This document shows positions 22,460-30,380 of a stretch of DNA of 39,714 nucleotides, piece after piece; within the stretch, counting starts at the first letter, position 1; each line of letters opens with the position of its first letter. The stretch is from Thermoleophilia bacterium (GTDB lineage: Bacteria; Actinomycetota; Thermoleophilia; Gaiellales; Gaiellaceae), in contig JAOUHF010000010.1 of assembly GCA_029865325.1 (NCBI GenBank), positions 1 to 39,714 on the forward strand, written 5' to 3'. The notes beneath the pieces are model-generated. The model was not told the DNA's origin. It saw only the letters and a program-made list of their open reading frames with translations, and searched no databases. The position numbers were made by a program, and so were the translations under genes.

Positions 22460-23014
22460 CTACTGCCGAACGGCCGCGGGCTCGTGTATCAGCTCCGCGA
22501 CGGCTGTGATCCGGGCGCCGTAGACGCTGCGCAGGTAGTCAAGGGCGTCCTGCTCGTCGACTCCCTCGAACGCGCACACGGCATCGCTCGGAACAGTGAT
22601 CGCGTATCCGCGACGAAGCGCACCGTAGGCGGTATGGCGGACGCAGATGTGCGTGTGCTGGCCGGAGAGGACCACCTCATCGACCCCAAGCTGGCGTAAG
22701 CGCGCGTCGAGATCGGTGCCGTCGAACGCTCCGTAGGCGCGCTTCGGGCAGAGGAGCTCGCGCTCGTTCGGATTAGGCTCGAGCTCGCGAATGACCTGCG
22801 CGCCGGGCGTATCCGCCATCGCATGCTCCCCCCAGATCGAGAGCTCGGGATCGCCCGGTTCATGCGCGTCGTTGGAGAAGACGACCACCCATCCCTCCGA
22901 GCGCGCATGCGAGAGCAAGCGGCCCAGAGGCTCGAGAATCGCCTCGGCGCGCGGATTCGCAAGCGCTCCGTGCACGAAGTCCTCGAGCATGTCGATGACG
23001 ATGAGCGCCTTCAT
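22460..23014 (-). CDS. Nicotinamidase / isochorismatase-family amidohydrolase
   Basis: A 184-aa cysteine hydrolase. The triad is visible: Asp in LIVIDMLEDFVHG, Lys in CPKRAYGAFDGTDLD, and Cys in SGQHTHICVRHTAYGAL (HTHICV, as in nicotinamidase-like members; cis-peptide before it). DAHEPGDPELSIWGEHAM provides the metal and substrate region (D.H..GDPE). The ATG at 23014 directly precedes KALIVIDM; the open frame to 23098 is unnatural. Convergent with nicotinate phosphoribosyltransferase, 68 bases apart, which strongly supports nicotinamide deamidation over isochorismate hydrolysis. Cytosolic. Confidence 0.9.
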   Translation of the reverse strand: MKALIVIDMLEDFVHGALANPRAEAILEPLGRLLSHARSEGWVVVFSNDAHEPGDPELSIWGEHAMADTPGAQVIRELEPNPNERELLCPKRAYGAFDGTDLDARLRQLGVDEVVLSGQHTHICVRHTAYGALRRGYAITVPSDAVCAFEGVDEQDALDYLRSVYGARITAVAELIHEPAAVRQ

Positions 23015-23141
23015 CACAGCACCCTTCGATCGTCCACCCTCGTGTGGACCGAGACATCGGCATGAGTACGGATTCCGTTTCGGGAAAGCCACATCCACTT
23101 CATGCAGGCGAGCAACCCCGGGGGCACCTGGGTTCGAGTAC

Positions 23142-23285
23142 TTGGTTAATGAGCACCACCTGTGTCGCAGTTGTGGCGGCTGTTATCGCGTCACGATCGC
23201 TCAGCTCCCGTTCGGCACGGTCGAGATCTGCGAGTCCGCCACTGAACACGGAAGTGCTGGAGCTTCACTCTCCCGCTGTCAGTGA
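23142..23285 (+). CDS. Possible 47-aa Cys-rich mini-protein
   Basis: From TTG at 23142: LVNEHHLCRSCGGCYRVTIA, then QLPFGTVEICESATEHGSAG and a short tail to TGA. The C-x2-C-x2-C...C arrangement and the natural-looking QLPFGTVEIC strand suggest a small zinc-binding protein. There is no good ribosome site or ATG, and the frame continues upstream without clear character. It may be a remnant. Confidence 0.28.
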   Translation: MVNEHHLCRSCGGCYRVTIAQLPFGTVEICESATEHGSAGASLSRCQ

Positions 23286-23510
23286 CCTTTGGGAGCAAGT
23301 TTGCGGCCCTTCGCGATGTGTGTACGTGCGCCTCGAAACATCTTCGGTATTCCAGTTTTGACAACATCCCGGACAGAATATTCACCGGCGCCAAGGAGAG
23401 CGACGACACGAGCAGCGCCAACCAGCAGTGACAGAGGGGTCAGGAAAACACGTGCGGTGCCTACTCTGGTGCCTACCTCGGGATTTCGCCGAACCTGACA
23501 ACATGACGTC

Positions 23511-23570
23511 GTGCGCGTCTTCGTGATCCTCGACAATCGTTCGAGCCTCGATCACCCGCTCGGCGACGCG
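23511..23570 (+). pseudogene. Fragment F of the small-gene family (N-terminal part, plus strand)
   Basis: From GTG at 23511 the frame reads VRVFVILDNRSSLDHPLGDA, matching the start of copy E (MIVYAIVDVRSSPDHPLGDA) in 13 of 20 residues including the HPLGDA core. Similarity stops there and the frame runs on into sequence antisense to nhaA. It is opposite in orientation to the other copies and about 13 kb away from them. Confidence 0.55.
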
Positions 23571-23597
23571 GGTCGAGCACTTTGGAACGAGAGCGAC

Positions 23598-25031
23598 TCA
23601 CGCGCGGCGTTTGGTACTTCGGCGGTGGCTACTCAAGAGAGACGAGCCTGTGAGCAGGGCGAACCCGATCGCCGCGGCGGTGGCGGATGCGACCAGGATT
23701 GCGAGCTTGGCCTGCTCTTGCAGCCTCGCTTCATCGAAGGCGAGCACGGAGATGAAGATCGCGATCGTGAAGCCGATTCCCTTGAGTGGCGCGACGCCTC
23801 CAATCGCTTGCCAGTCCAGGCCATCGGGCATACGGCCAGGGCCGAGGCGAACCATCCCCCACGCGAACAGCACCCCGGCGAGCGGAGCACCCACGACCAG
23901 GCCCAGCAGGATGCCCAGGCCGACCGGTCCGCTCAAGGCGTCCGCGACCCCGTCGCGTGAGACCTGCACCCCCGCGTTGGCGAGGGCGAAGAGCGGAAGG
24001 ATCACATACGCGCTCCACGGATGCAGGCTTTCCTCCAACCGCGCCAGCGGTGATACGGACTCCTTCGCAACCCTGGAGGTCTCGAGCAGCGCTGCCTCGC
24101 CGAGTTCGCCATCAGGACCCGAGATCTCGGTCAAACGGGCGCGGAGGAACTCGGCTGTCCTCTGCGGCGAATAGAACGCCGCGGCCGGTGTCAAGAAGCC
24201 GAGCACGACCCCGGCGATCGTCGCATGCACGCCCGACTCGAACACAGCGAGCCACAGCAGGCCCGCGAGGAGAACGTACGGAACGAGCGAGCGCACCCCG
24301 ACGCGCTGCGCCACCACTACGGCCAGGCCGACCGCGGCGGCGGCGGCGAGCCAAACCAGCGAGATGCCCTGTGAGAAGAAGACCCCGATCACAACGATCG
24401 TGCCGAGATCGTCGACGACCGCCAGAGTCAACATGAACGCGCGCAGCTCCGTCGGCGCCCGTCGTCCCACGAGCCCCAGCACTCCAACTGCGAAGGCGAT
24501 ATCGGTCGCGATCGGGATTGCCCAGCCACGAAGGTCGCCGTCGCCGATCAGGTTGACCGCGACATATGTCAGGGCTGCGCCAACCATCGTCCCGAGCGCC
24601 GCAGCGACTGGAACAGCAGCTGACCGTCGGTCACGCAGCGAGCCAAAAATCATCTCGCGTTTCACTTCGAGCGCGACCACGTAGAAGAAGACCGCCATCA
24701 ACAGGTCATTGATCAAGTGCCTTAGGTCTTCCTCGATCAGCAGCGGCCCAAGGTCGACGGTCACGCTCCTCGACCAGACGCGCTCATACGCCTCAGGCCA
24801 CCCGTTTACCCACACGAGCGCGACCACAGCTGCAGCGAACAACAACGAGGCGCTGCCAGCCTCCAGCTTCAGGTACCGCTCAAGCGGACGCAGCACCAAT
24901 CGCGGCAACGCCCGCTCTGAACGAAACCACGGCTGGCGGAGATGCCTTACTGCGCGAACGTCATTCCTTCGACCCAAAGCACCTTCGCTCTCGTCGTGGA
25001 CCAGCGACTCGCCCGCGTCGGCGGCGGGCAC
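23598..25031 (-). CDS. nhaA: Na+/H+ antiporter NhaA
   Basis: A protein of about 477 residues with some 12 membrane helices, exchanging protons for sodium at alkaline pH or high salt. Clear NhaA landmarks are LRHLINDLLMAVFFYVVALE, VKREMIFGSLRDRRSAAVPV, GWAIPIATDIAFAVGVLGLV, the ion-binding pair in LTLAVVDDLGTIVVIG (equivalent to Asp163/Asp164 of E. coli), and GGVAPLKGIGFTIAIFIS. The family core starts near RLVLRPLERYLKLEAGS, so about 40 N-terminal residues before it may be an extension or over-annotation; GTG at 25031 is the longest start. Divergent from the ferric-reductase-like gene. Confidence 0.94.
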   Translation of the reverse strand: MPAADAGESLVHDESEGALGRRNDVRAVRHLRQPWFRSERALPRLVLRPLERYLKLEAGSASLLFAAAVVALVWVNGWPEAYERVWSRSVTVDLGPLLIEEDLRHLINDLLMAVFFYVVALEVKREMIFGSLRDRRSAAVPVAAALGTMVGAALTYVAVNLIGDGDLRGWAIPIATDIAFAVGVLGLVGRRAPTELRAFMLTLAVVDDLGTIVVIGVFFSQGISLVWLAAAAAVGLAVVVAQRVGVRSLVPYVLLAGLLWLAVFESGVHATIAGVVLGFLTPAAAFYSPQRTAEFLRARLTEISGPDGELGEAALLETSRVAKESVSPLARLEESLHPWSAYVILPLFALANAGVQVSRDGVADALSGPVGLGILLGLVVGAPLAGVLFAWGMVRLGPGRMPDGLDWQAIGGVAPLKGIGFTIAIFISVLAFDEARLQEQAKLAILVASATAAAIGFALLTGSSLLSSHRRSTKRRA

Positions 25032-25130
25032 ATCCTTGATACCAAGCGTCTAATACCAGGTAACACAGAACTCCCGCTCCCAGTACTCCGGGCAGCAGAC
25101 GTGCTGGACGACGAGGGTGGAGTGACTCCG

Positions 25131-25142
25131 CGTTGATCAACG
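25131..25142. promoter_or_regulatory. Palindrome CGTTGATCAACG in a divergent promoter region
   Basis: A perfect 12-bp palindrome in the 177-bp gap between nhaA (minus) and the ferric-reductase-like gene (plus), 67 bases before the latter's start. Position and symmetry suit an operator; a chance palindrome is possible. Confidence 0.28.
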
Positions 25143-25208
25143 AACGCACGGGGGAGTGCCGGGGGGTGACGGTCGTTAGCGCCGTAGCTCTGACGTAGGG
25201 TTGCGCAC

Positions 25209-26540
25209 GTGGGTGGCAGATTCGTCGCCCGAGAGGTTGGGCCGGCGGCGATCGGCGTCCTTGTCTGCGGCATGGGCGTCTTGTGGCTCGTTGCGCGGCC
25301 CGCAGGCGGGCCGACCGGGAGCTATGTCGGGCAGTTTCTGGGCGCGGAATCGATTCTGCTGCTGTCGATCGGTCTCGTACTGATCAGCACGCTGCCGTGG
25401 GTGGAAGAGTGGTTCGACGGGATCGACCGTGCTGCGATCTGGCATCGCCGCGTAGCGATCACCGGTCTGGTCCTGCTGGCACCTCACATCTTGCTGTCGT
25501 CGAACCCCCACGGCACCACGCTCGGCGGGCCGCTCGGAGTGATCGGGGCGATCGGCCTCGTGGCGCTCGCACTGTGGGCGATCCTGCCGCGCTGGCAGTC
25601 CGTCGTGCCCTCGCCGCTGCGGGGCCTTGTGCGCGCCGCGCGCGAAGCACCGGTCGTGCGTGACGTTCGCCGCATGTTCGGCGGCTATGACCGCTGGCGG
25701 GCGCTGCATCGCACCACGGGGCTCTTCGTCGCCGCGGGTTTCGTGCACGGCGTGCTCGATGGGACGTCCTTTCACAACGCTCCCGTTCTTCGCTGGAGTT
25801 ACGTCGCGGTCGGAGCCGTCGGGGTTGGGTTCTACGTCTACCGCGAGCTGCTCGCGCGTTTCTTTCTCTCGTTGCACGACTACGAGGTCGACGCGGTGCG
25901 CGAGATCGGCGACGGTCTCGTCGAGGTCGCGTTGCGGCCGATCGGCCGCAGGGTCGAATTCGTATCCGGCCAGTTCGCCATGGTCTACCTCGAAGCCAAG
26001 GATGGCTGGCACCGGCACCCCTTCACGATCTCAAGCGCCCCGCAAGAGGACGTCCTCCGCGTCACCGTCAAAGCGCTCGGCGACTACACGTCGCGCCTGC
26101 AGGAGCTGATCGAGCCGGGCATGCCCGCGGTCATAGGCGGTCCTCACGGGCGCTTCAGCCACCGGAAGGGGACCGATCGGCAAGTATGGATTGCAGGGGG
26201 CGTTGGCGTCGCGCCGTTCCTCAGTTGGCTCCGCGCGCTCGACGCTCATCTGCCCTACCGCGTTGACTTCTTCTACACCGCGGACGGCGAGGCGCCACTC
26301 GCCGACGAGATCCGCGGGATCGCCGATCGCTTTGAGTCCTTGCGCGCGCACATGATCGACACGAGCGTCGACGGTCGCCTCACGGTCGAGCATGTTCTCG
26401 CCGTTGCCGACAGCGATCGGAGTGGGCTGTCAGTCTTCATGTGTGGCCCGCAGGGGATGCTGCGCAGCTTCCAGACCCAGCTGCGGCGCGCGGGCGTGCC
26501 CTCCAGGCAGATCCATCGCGAGTACTTCGACTGGCGATGA
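25209..26540 (+). CDS. Ferric reductase-like transmembrane / FAD-NAD(P) oxidoreductase
   Basis: A 443-aa protein. The N-terminal about 215 residues form a six-helix ferric-reductase-like domain with haem-ligand type histidines (AAIWHRRVAITG, APHILLSS, RALHRTTGLFVAAGFVHGVL). The C-terminal half is a ferredoxin-NADP reductase module: the FAD motif in WHRHPFTISSAPQE (RxYS variant HPFTIS), IGGPHGRFSH, the NAD(P) motif WIAGGVGVAPFLSWL, and MCGPQGMLRSF near the end. It should move electrons from NAD(P)H via FAD across the membrane to an external acceptor. GTG at 25209 follows directly on the promoter region shared with nhaA; a terminator follows at 26739. Confidence 0.92.
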   Translation: MGGRFVAREVGPAAIGVLVCGMGVLWLVARPAGGPTGSYVGQFLGAESILLLSIGLVLISTLPWVEEWFDGIDRAAIWHRRVAITGLVLLAPHILLSSNPHGTTLGGPLGVIGAIGLVALALWAILPRWQSVVPSPLRGLVRAAREAPVVRDVRRMFGGYDRWRALHRTTGLFVAAGFVHGVLDGTSFHNAPVLRWSYVAVGAVGVGFYVYRELLARFFLSLHDYEVDAVREIGDGLVEVALRPIGRRVEFVSGQFAMVYLEAKDGWHRHPFTISSAPQEDVLRVTVKALGDYTSRLQELIEPGMPAVIGGPHGRFSHRKGTDRQVWIAGGVGVAPFLSWLRALDAHLPYRVDFFYTADGEAPLADEIRGIADRFESLRAHMIDTSVDGRLTVEHVLAVADSDRSGLSVFMCGPQGMLRSFQTQLRRAGVPSRQIHREYFDWR

Positions 26541-26612
26541 AGCGACCCGCGCCGCGCGCCGCCGTACAGGACCAGCGCGGCGGAACTGACGAGCATGGCA
26601 AGGACGACGTGG

Positions 26613-26646
26613 CGTGCAAATTCCATACACGTGCAAATTCCATACA
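26613..26646. repeat. Perfect tandem duplication of a 17-bp unit
   Basis: Two head-to-tail copies of CGTGCAAATTCCATACA in an otherwise GC-rich 246-bp gap between the ferric-reductase-like gene and the VWA gene. The unit is clearly more AT-rich than its surroundings. On the minus strand each copy contains ATGGAATTTGCACG. Confidence 0.92.
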
Positions 26647-26738
26647 TAGGTCTTGGCGGCACCAGCGGGTGGCACGGGTGTGCATCAGGTGTGCGTCAGA
26701 GGGCCGAGCGGCAGCACACCGTGGCGTGAGTGACAGGC

Positions 26739-26765
26739 GCGAGGGGCCCGACATAGGCCCCTCGC
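26739..26765. terminator. Bidirectional hairpin terminator between convergent genes
   Basis: A perfect 10-bp stem (GCGAGGGGCC / GGCCCCTCGC) with a 7-base loop lies in the gap between the plus-strand reductase and the minus-strand VWA gene, 21 bases past the stop of the latter. Poor T-tracts on either side, but well placed to serve both. Confidence 0.7.
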
Positions 26766-26786
26766 GTCGTTACGACTCGTGCTCCG

Positions 26787-28556
26787 CTACTTGGGGGGAG
26801 GCGGGACCTTGCAGCTGACGGTCGCGCTGTTGCCCGACCCGTCGGTCGCGGTCACAAGGGCATCGCCCTTGAGCGTGATATGCCAGTCGATCACGCCGGG
26901 TCCCGGTTTGACATTCGGCTTCCCGCCGGGCGCCTGGACGAGCTTGATCTTCGTGCCACTCGCGTAGGGTCCGGCGACGAAGCTGCTCCCCGTATCCGCA
27001 ACCGTGATCTGCGGATTCGGGTCGACGTCGTCTGTCGCGGTCAGCACGTAGAAGCCATCGGGGTTCTGTCCGCTCGCCGGGTTGTTGCCGGCCGGCGGGA
27101 CGTTCTTCCCGGACGGGTTGGTCGTGGGAGAGCAGGCGGCGGCCGGCGGGGTCGTGTCCGCCCACCGTTTCGTCACTTGCTCCGTGTCCGTAGCACCTGT
27201 CGGATCTCCGAGCGTGACACTGGCGTCGACCGTGTCGTCGCCCAGGCTGCTCGGTGCGACCGGCACCGAGTACGTGAACGTGACCTCCCCGGCTGCGTTC
27301 GTCTTGCAGTCCGCCGGGTTGCAGGCGCCCGAGGCTCCGGCATTCTGGCCGCCCACGGCGAAGTTCACGAGGTAGCCACCCACTGATCCTGGCGGGCCGT
27401 TCAGCGTGGCCGTGACCGTGTGGGTGTTGTCCGAGCCGAGCTCGTTCGTAGCGCTGGCCGGTGTGAGCACGAGGTCGTAGACCTTGACGGTCACGCATGT
27501 CGTGACGTTCGCGCTCCCGCCCGTGGCGTCGGTTCCAGACGCGGTCACGCAGATCTGATGGCTTCCGGGGCTCAACCCGGCCGTCATCGTCGAGTAGGTG
27601 ACCATGGCGGGCCCGACCTGCGGGGTCGGGGGCACGGTTGTCAACGGAGTCGGTGTTCCGCCGTCGACGCTCATCTCGACGCTCGTGAGCGTGGAGCCGA
27701 TCAGGTTCGGGATGAGATCCGGCAGGTCGTTCGGGTCGGCGACCGCGTAGCAGGTGCCTCCGTTGACCGTGATGTTGGCGAGGTCTCCGTCGGTTCCGCC
27801 CGTGCAGGCGGCGCCGGACCCGATCGCGATCGAGTTGGCCACCGCACCCGTCGCCGCGATCGCCGTGACGGCGGCGTTGAATGCAGCCAACCCCCCTTGG
27901 TTGCTCAGCCCGTCGGATGCGAAAACCAGGAACTTCTTCGGATCCGTGCTCGCGTTGAGCACGTTCAGTGCCTCTTGGAGCGCCGCGGCGTAGTTGGTGC
28001 CGTCGGCGTTCCCGTTCTTCGCCGTGTACTGGCCGACCTGGTAGCCAAAGCCGCCGCCGGTCAGGACGATCGAGTTGATCGCCGTGTTGCCGTCGGACGG
28101 CGCACCCAGCGGATCGTCGCCGCCGGCGGGCGTCATGTCCGCCTGCACGGCATTGGCTCCGAAGACGACGAGCCCGATCTGGTTGACGGATCCACTGCCT
28201 GCTGCTGCGGTGTTCAGGCCGGTGAAGAACGTCTTCTCACAGTCGAGGACGGTGCCGCAGGCCCCACCGGAGCTTCCGGTGCTACCCGAGGCGTCGAAGA
28301 CGTACACGATCGTGGCCTGAGGCGTTCCCTGGCCGATGCTCGCCGTGCCGCTCACCGGGACCGGCACCGGCACGCCGTCCGCGAGGAACTCCGTTCCGTC
28401 TGCCGGGCTGTCGATCGATACGGACAGCTGCGCTCCGTTCGGCAGGGTCGTGCTATTCGACCCGGCCACTGCGGGGAGCGCTGTCAGCAGAAAAGCAAGA
28501 GCAATGATGACGATGATCGAGCGCGAGCGCCCGAAGGTGGTCGTTCTACCACTCAC
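26787..28556 (-). CDS. Secreted von Willebrand factor A-domain protein
   Basis: About 589 residues from GTG at 28556. Residues about 10-32 are a signal peptide (SRSIIVIIALAFLLTALPAV then AGS). A VWA domain follows, with MIDAS motif YVFDASGSTGSSGG (DxSxS), then VFASDGLSNQGGLAAFNAAV. After it come two or three Ig-like/adhesion modules (VKVYDLVLTPASATNELG; FTYSVPVAPSSLGDD) and a C-terminal HYR-like domain (DGFYVLTATDDVDPNPQITV; ATDGSGNSATVSC). No LPXTG motif, membrane anchor or surface-layer domain is visible, so it is probably released or wall-associated. GGGGAG five bases before the GTG supports the start. The open frame continues upstream to 28745 without natural sequence. Metal-dependent adhesion is inferred. 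Confidence 0.86.
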   Translation of the reverse strand: MSGRTTTFGRSRSIIVIIALAFLLTALPAVAGSNSTTLPNGAQLSVSIDSPADGTEFLADGVPVPVPVSGTASIGQGTPQATIVYVFDASGSTGSSGGACGTVLDCEKTFFTGLNTAAAGSGSVNQIGLVVFGANAVQADMTPAGGDDPLGAPSDGNTAINSIVLTGGGFGYQVGQYTAKNGNADGTNYAAALQEALNVLNASTDPKKFLVFASDGLSNQGGLAAFNAAVTAIAATGAVANSIAIGSGAACTGGTDGDLANITVNGGTCYAVADPNDLPDLIPNLIGSTLTSVEMSVDGGTPTPLTTVPPTPQVGPAMVTYSTMTAGLSPGSHQICVTASGTDATGGSANVTTCVTVKVYDLVLTPASATNELGSDNTHTVTATLNGPPGSVGGYLVNFAVGGQNAGASGACNPADCKTNAAGEVTFTYSVPVAPSSLGDDTVDASVTLGDPTGATDTEQVTKRWADTTPPAAACSPTTNPSGKNVPPAGNNPASGQNPDGFYVLTATDDVDPNPQITVADTGSSFVAGPYASGTKIKLVQAPGGKPNVKPGPGVIDWHITLKGDALVTATDGSGNSATVSCKVPPPPK

Positions 28557-28972
28557 TGAATCTCCCCTTGGTTGATATGGACACCGCCGCTGCCCCGCAT
28601 CCCCCTCGCTGCTGGGTGCGGCGATTTCGAGGTTGGCGCCCGGGCTCACCTCCAATGTCGCTCCGAACTCGCGGATGTCTGTGAGCAAGGATCCATTCAC
28701 GCGAGGCAACGCATTCCTATGCCTCCAGCGGGTGAAGCTGCGCATCCCTCGAACGAGACAGAGCCAGGAGGCAACCCCCAGCAGAACTCCATCGGCCGGG
28801 CAGAGATCGAACCCATCGCCCGCAGCATTGAACTCGCAGCGAGACGAGCACCGCGAAGCGCCGCCGCCGCCTCATTCGACAGCCGCCGGAGCTTGACCGA
28901 TGAGTCCACACGACTCCGCGGATTACACGGGGTGAAGGCGCTCAGCCGGAGCGCCCGGACGAGGAGGAAGGC
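28557..28972. other. Divergent intergenic region, no gene seen
   Basis: Contains the leaders of the VWA gene (minus) and cupin gene (plus). Open frames here are Arg/Ser-rich shadows. No repeat or RNA structure recognised. Confidence 0.5.
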
Positions 28973-29377
28973 ATGCCCGATGTGACGGTTCGAGAGATCG
29001 ACGAGATGGACGGGATCTTCGGTGGCGTCGCGCGGCGCGCCCGCGCGGAGCTCGGAGTCTCGGCCTGGGGAATGCAGGTGCTGACACTCCCGCCGAACTG
29101 GGACGGATACCCGAATCACAACCACGGAGCGAATGCCTACGACGCGAACCAAGAGGAGGTCTACATCCCGCTCGAGGGGTCGGCGACGCTGATCGCGGAC
29201 GAAGCGGAGTTCGAGCTGAGGCCTGGGTCGATGGCGCGCGTTGGACCTGACCAGATGCGGCAGATCCTGCCCGGCCCCCAGGGGATCCGGTTCATCGCGC
29301 TCGGCGGGCGACCTGGTGCGTTCGAGGCCAACACGTGGACCGAGATCGGGGCAGATCCCCCGAACCCAGGCGAGTAG
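28973..29377 (+). CDS. Single-domain cupin protein
   Basis: A 134-aa cupin. Motif 1 is visible as YPNHNHGANAYDANQEEVYI followed by PLEGSATL (metal ligands His-x-His and Glu). Motif 2 is degenerate: LRPGSMARVGPDQMRQILPG lacks an obvious second His, so the metal site may have three ligands. GMQVLTLPPNWDGYPNHNH is typical of small stress or sugar-related cupins. GAGGAGGAAGG right before the ATG is a very strong ribosome site. The sigma-factor gene starts 10 bases after its stop, so the cupin is probably in an operon with it and may be a target or sensor partner. Confidence 0.85.
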   Translation: MPDVTVREIDEMDGIFGGVARRARAELGVSAWGMQVLTLPPNWDGYPNHNHGANAYDANQEEVYIPLEGSATLIADEAEFELRPGSMARVGPDQMRQILPGPQGIRFIALGGRPGAFEANTWTEIGADPPNPGE

Positions 29378-29387
29378 CCTCCCGGGA

Positions 29388-30380
29388 ATGACGACGGGTG
29401 CGGCGATATGGGCTGATGAGGCAGCACTGCTCTCGGCAGCTCGCGGCGGGGACGGCCAGGCGTTCGAGCGCCTGCTCGAGCCGCACCGGCGGGCTCTTCA
29501 CGTCCACTGCTACCGGCTCCTCGGCTCGCTCCACGACGCAGACGATGCCCTGCAGGAGACGCTGTTGAGAGCGTGGCGCGGGCTCGAGCGCTATGAGTCG
29601 CGCGCGTCCCTTCGGGCCTGGCTCTACCGGATCGCGACGAACGTGTGCTTCCGCGCGATCGAGCGTCGCGCGCGGACCCCGGAGGCGCTGGATCCGGCAG
29701 AGGTGGAGATCGCGAAGTACCTGCAGCCGTACCCGGACCGCCTGCTCGAGACGGACATCGAGGTCGAGGAACGCGAGTCGGTCGGACTCGCATTCGTGAG
29801 CGTGATGCAACTCCTGCCGCCCCGGCAGCGTGCCGTGATCGTGCTTCGGGAGGCCCTCGGGTGGTCGGCGAAGGAGGTCGCAGATCTGCTCGGCGACAAC
29901 GTCGCCTCCGTCAACAGCGCACTGCAGCGGGCGCGCGGGACGCTCCATCGCGAGCGCACGGCGGGGAGGCTCGCGCGTGACCACGCTCCTGCTTCTGCCG
30001 AGGCCGAGGCACGCGTCATGAAGAAGTTCGTCGCGGCCTGGGAAGCGGTCGACGTCGACGGGATCGTCGAGCTTCTCGTCGAGGACGCGGTGCTCACCAT
30101 GCCGCCCGAGCCCATGCGCCTCACTGGTACCAAGGCGATCGGGGACTTCTTCCGCACGGTGCCCGCCGCAGGGGCGCTCGAGCGCATTCGCCTCGTTCCG
30201 ACGCGCGCCAACTGCCAGCCTGCGGTGGCGGCCTATCTGGAGGACGACGCCGGGGCGTACCAGGCGTACGGCGTGATGGTGTTCGCGCTCGAGGGCGAGG
30301 CCGTGGCGAGCGTCACGGGGTTCGCGGGCCACACGGACCTCTTCCCGGCGCTCGGGCTCCCCGTCTCACTGGACGGCTGA
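29388..30380 (+). CDS. ECF-type sigma factor with SnoaL-like C-terminal domain (SigX5/TIGR02960-like)
   Basis: A 330-aa protein. Region 2: FERLLEPHRRALHVHCYRLL, GSLHDADDALQETLLRAWRG and ASLRAWLYRIATNVCFRAIE. Region 4: LPPRQRAVIVLREALGWSAK, EVADLLGDNVASVNSALQRA. Residues about 210-330 form a SnoaL/NTF2-like domain (KKFVAAWEAVDVDGIVELLV, MTGTKAIGDFF-like stretch LTGTKAIGDFFRTVPAAG), which in such sigma factors controls activity in place of an anti-sigma factor. The start is ATG at 29388; the frame is open to 29241 inside the cupin gene. It forms an operon with the cupin upstream (10 bases) and the TfoX-N gene downstream (overlap). Confidence 0.92.
   Translation: MTTGAAIWADEAALLSAARGGDGQAFERLLEPHRRALHVHCYRLLGSLHDADDALQETLLRAWRGLERYESRASLRAWLYRIATNVCFRAIERRARTPEALDPAEVEIAKYLQPYPDRLLETDIEVEERESVGLAFVSVMQLLPPRQRAVIVLREALGWSAKEVADLLGDNVASVNSALQRARGTLHRERTAGRLARDHAPASAEAEARVMKKFVAAWEAVDVDGIVELLVEDAVLTMPPEPMRLTGTKAIGDFFRTVPAAGALERIRLVPTRANCQPAVAAYLEDDAGAYQAYGVMVFALEGEAVASVTGFAGHTDLFPALGLPVSLDG

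Noticed and set aside
23131-23160. GGTTCGAG-containing stretch considered as a tRNA
   Set aside because: Only a T-loop-like 8-mer; no acceptor, D or anticodon stems can be built around it.
25176-26018. 280-aa minus-strand ORF antisense to the ferric-reductase-like gene
   Set aside because: Shadow frame: the plus strand carries a recognisable two-domain enzyme with family motifs.
26273-26662. Minus-strand ORF starting MEFARHVVLAMLVSSAALVL
   Set aside because: The first 30 residues look like a membrane helix, but the rest is antisense to the ferric-reductase gene and has no natural composition. At most a remnant start created by the 17-bp duplication.
27420-28559. 379-aa plus-strand ORF antisense to the VWA gene
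   Set aside because: Arg/Val/Gly-rich shadow; the minus strand has a signal peptide, MIDAS motif and Ig-like domains.
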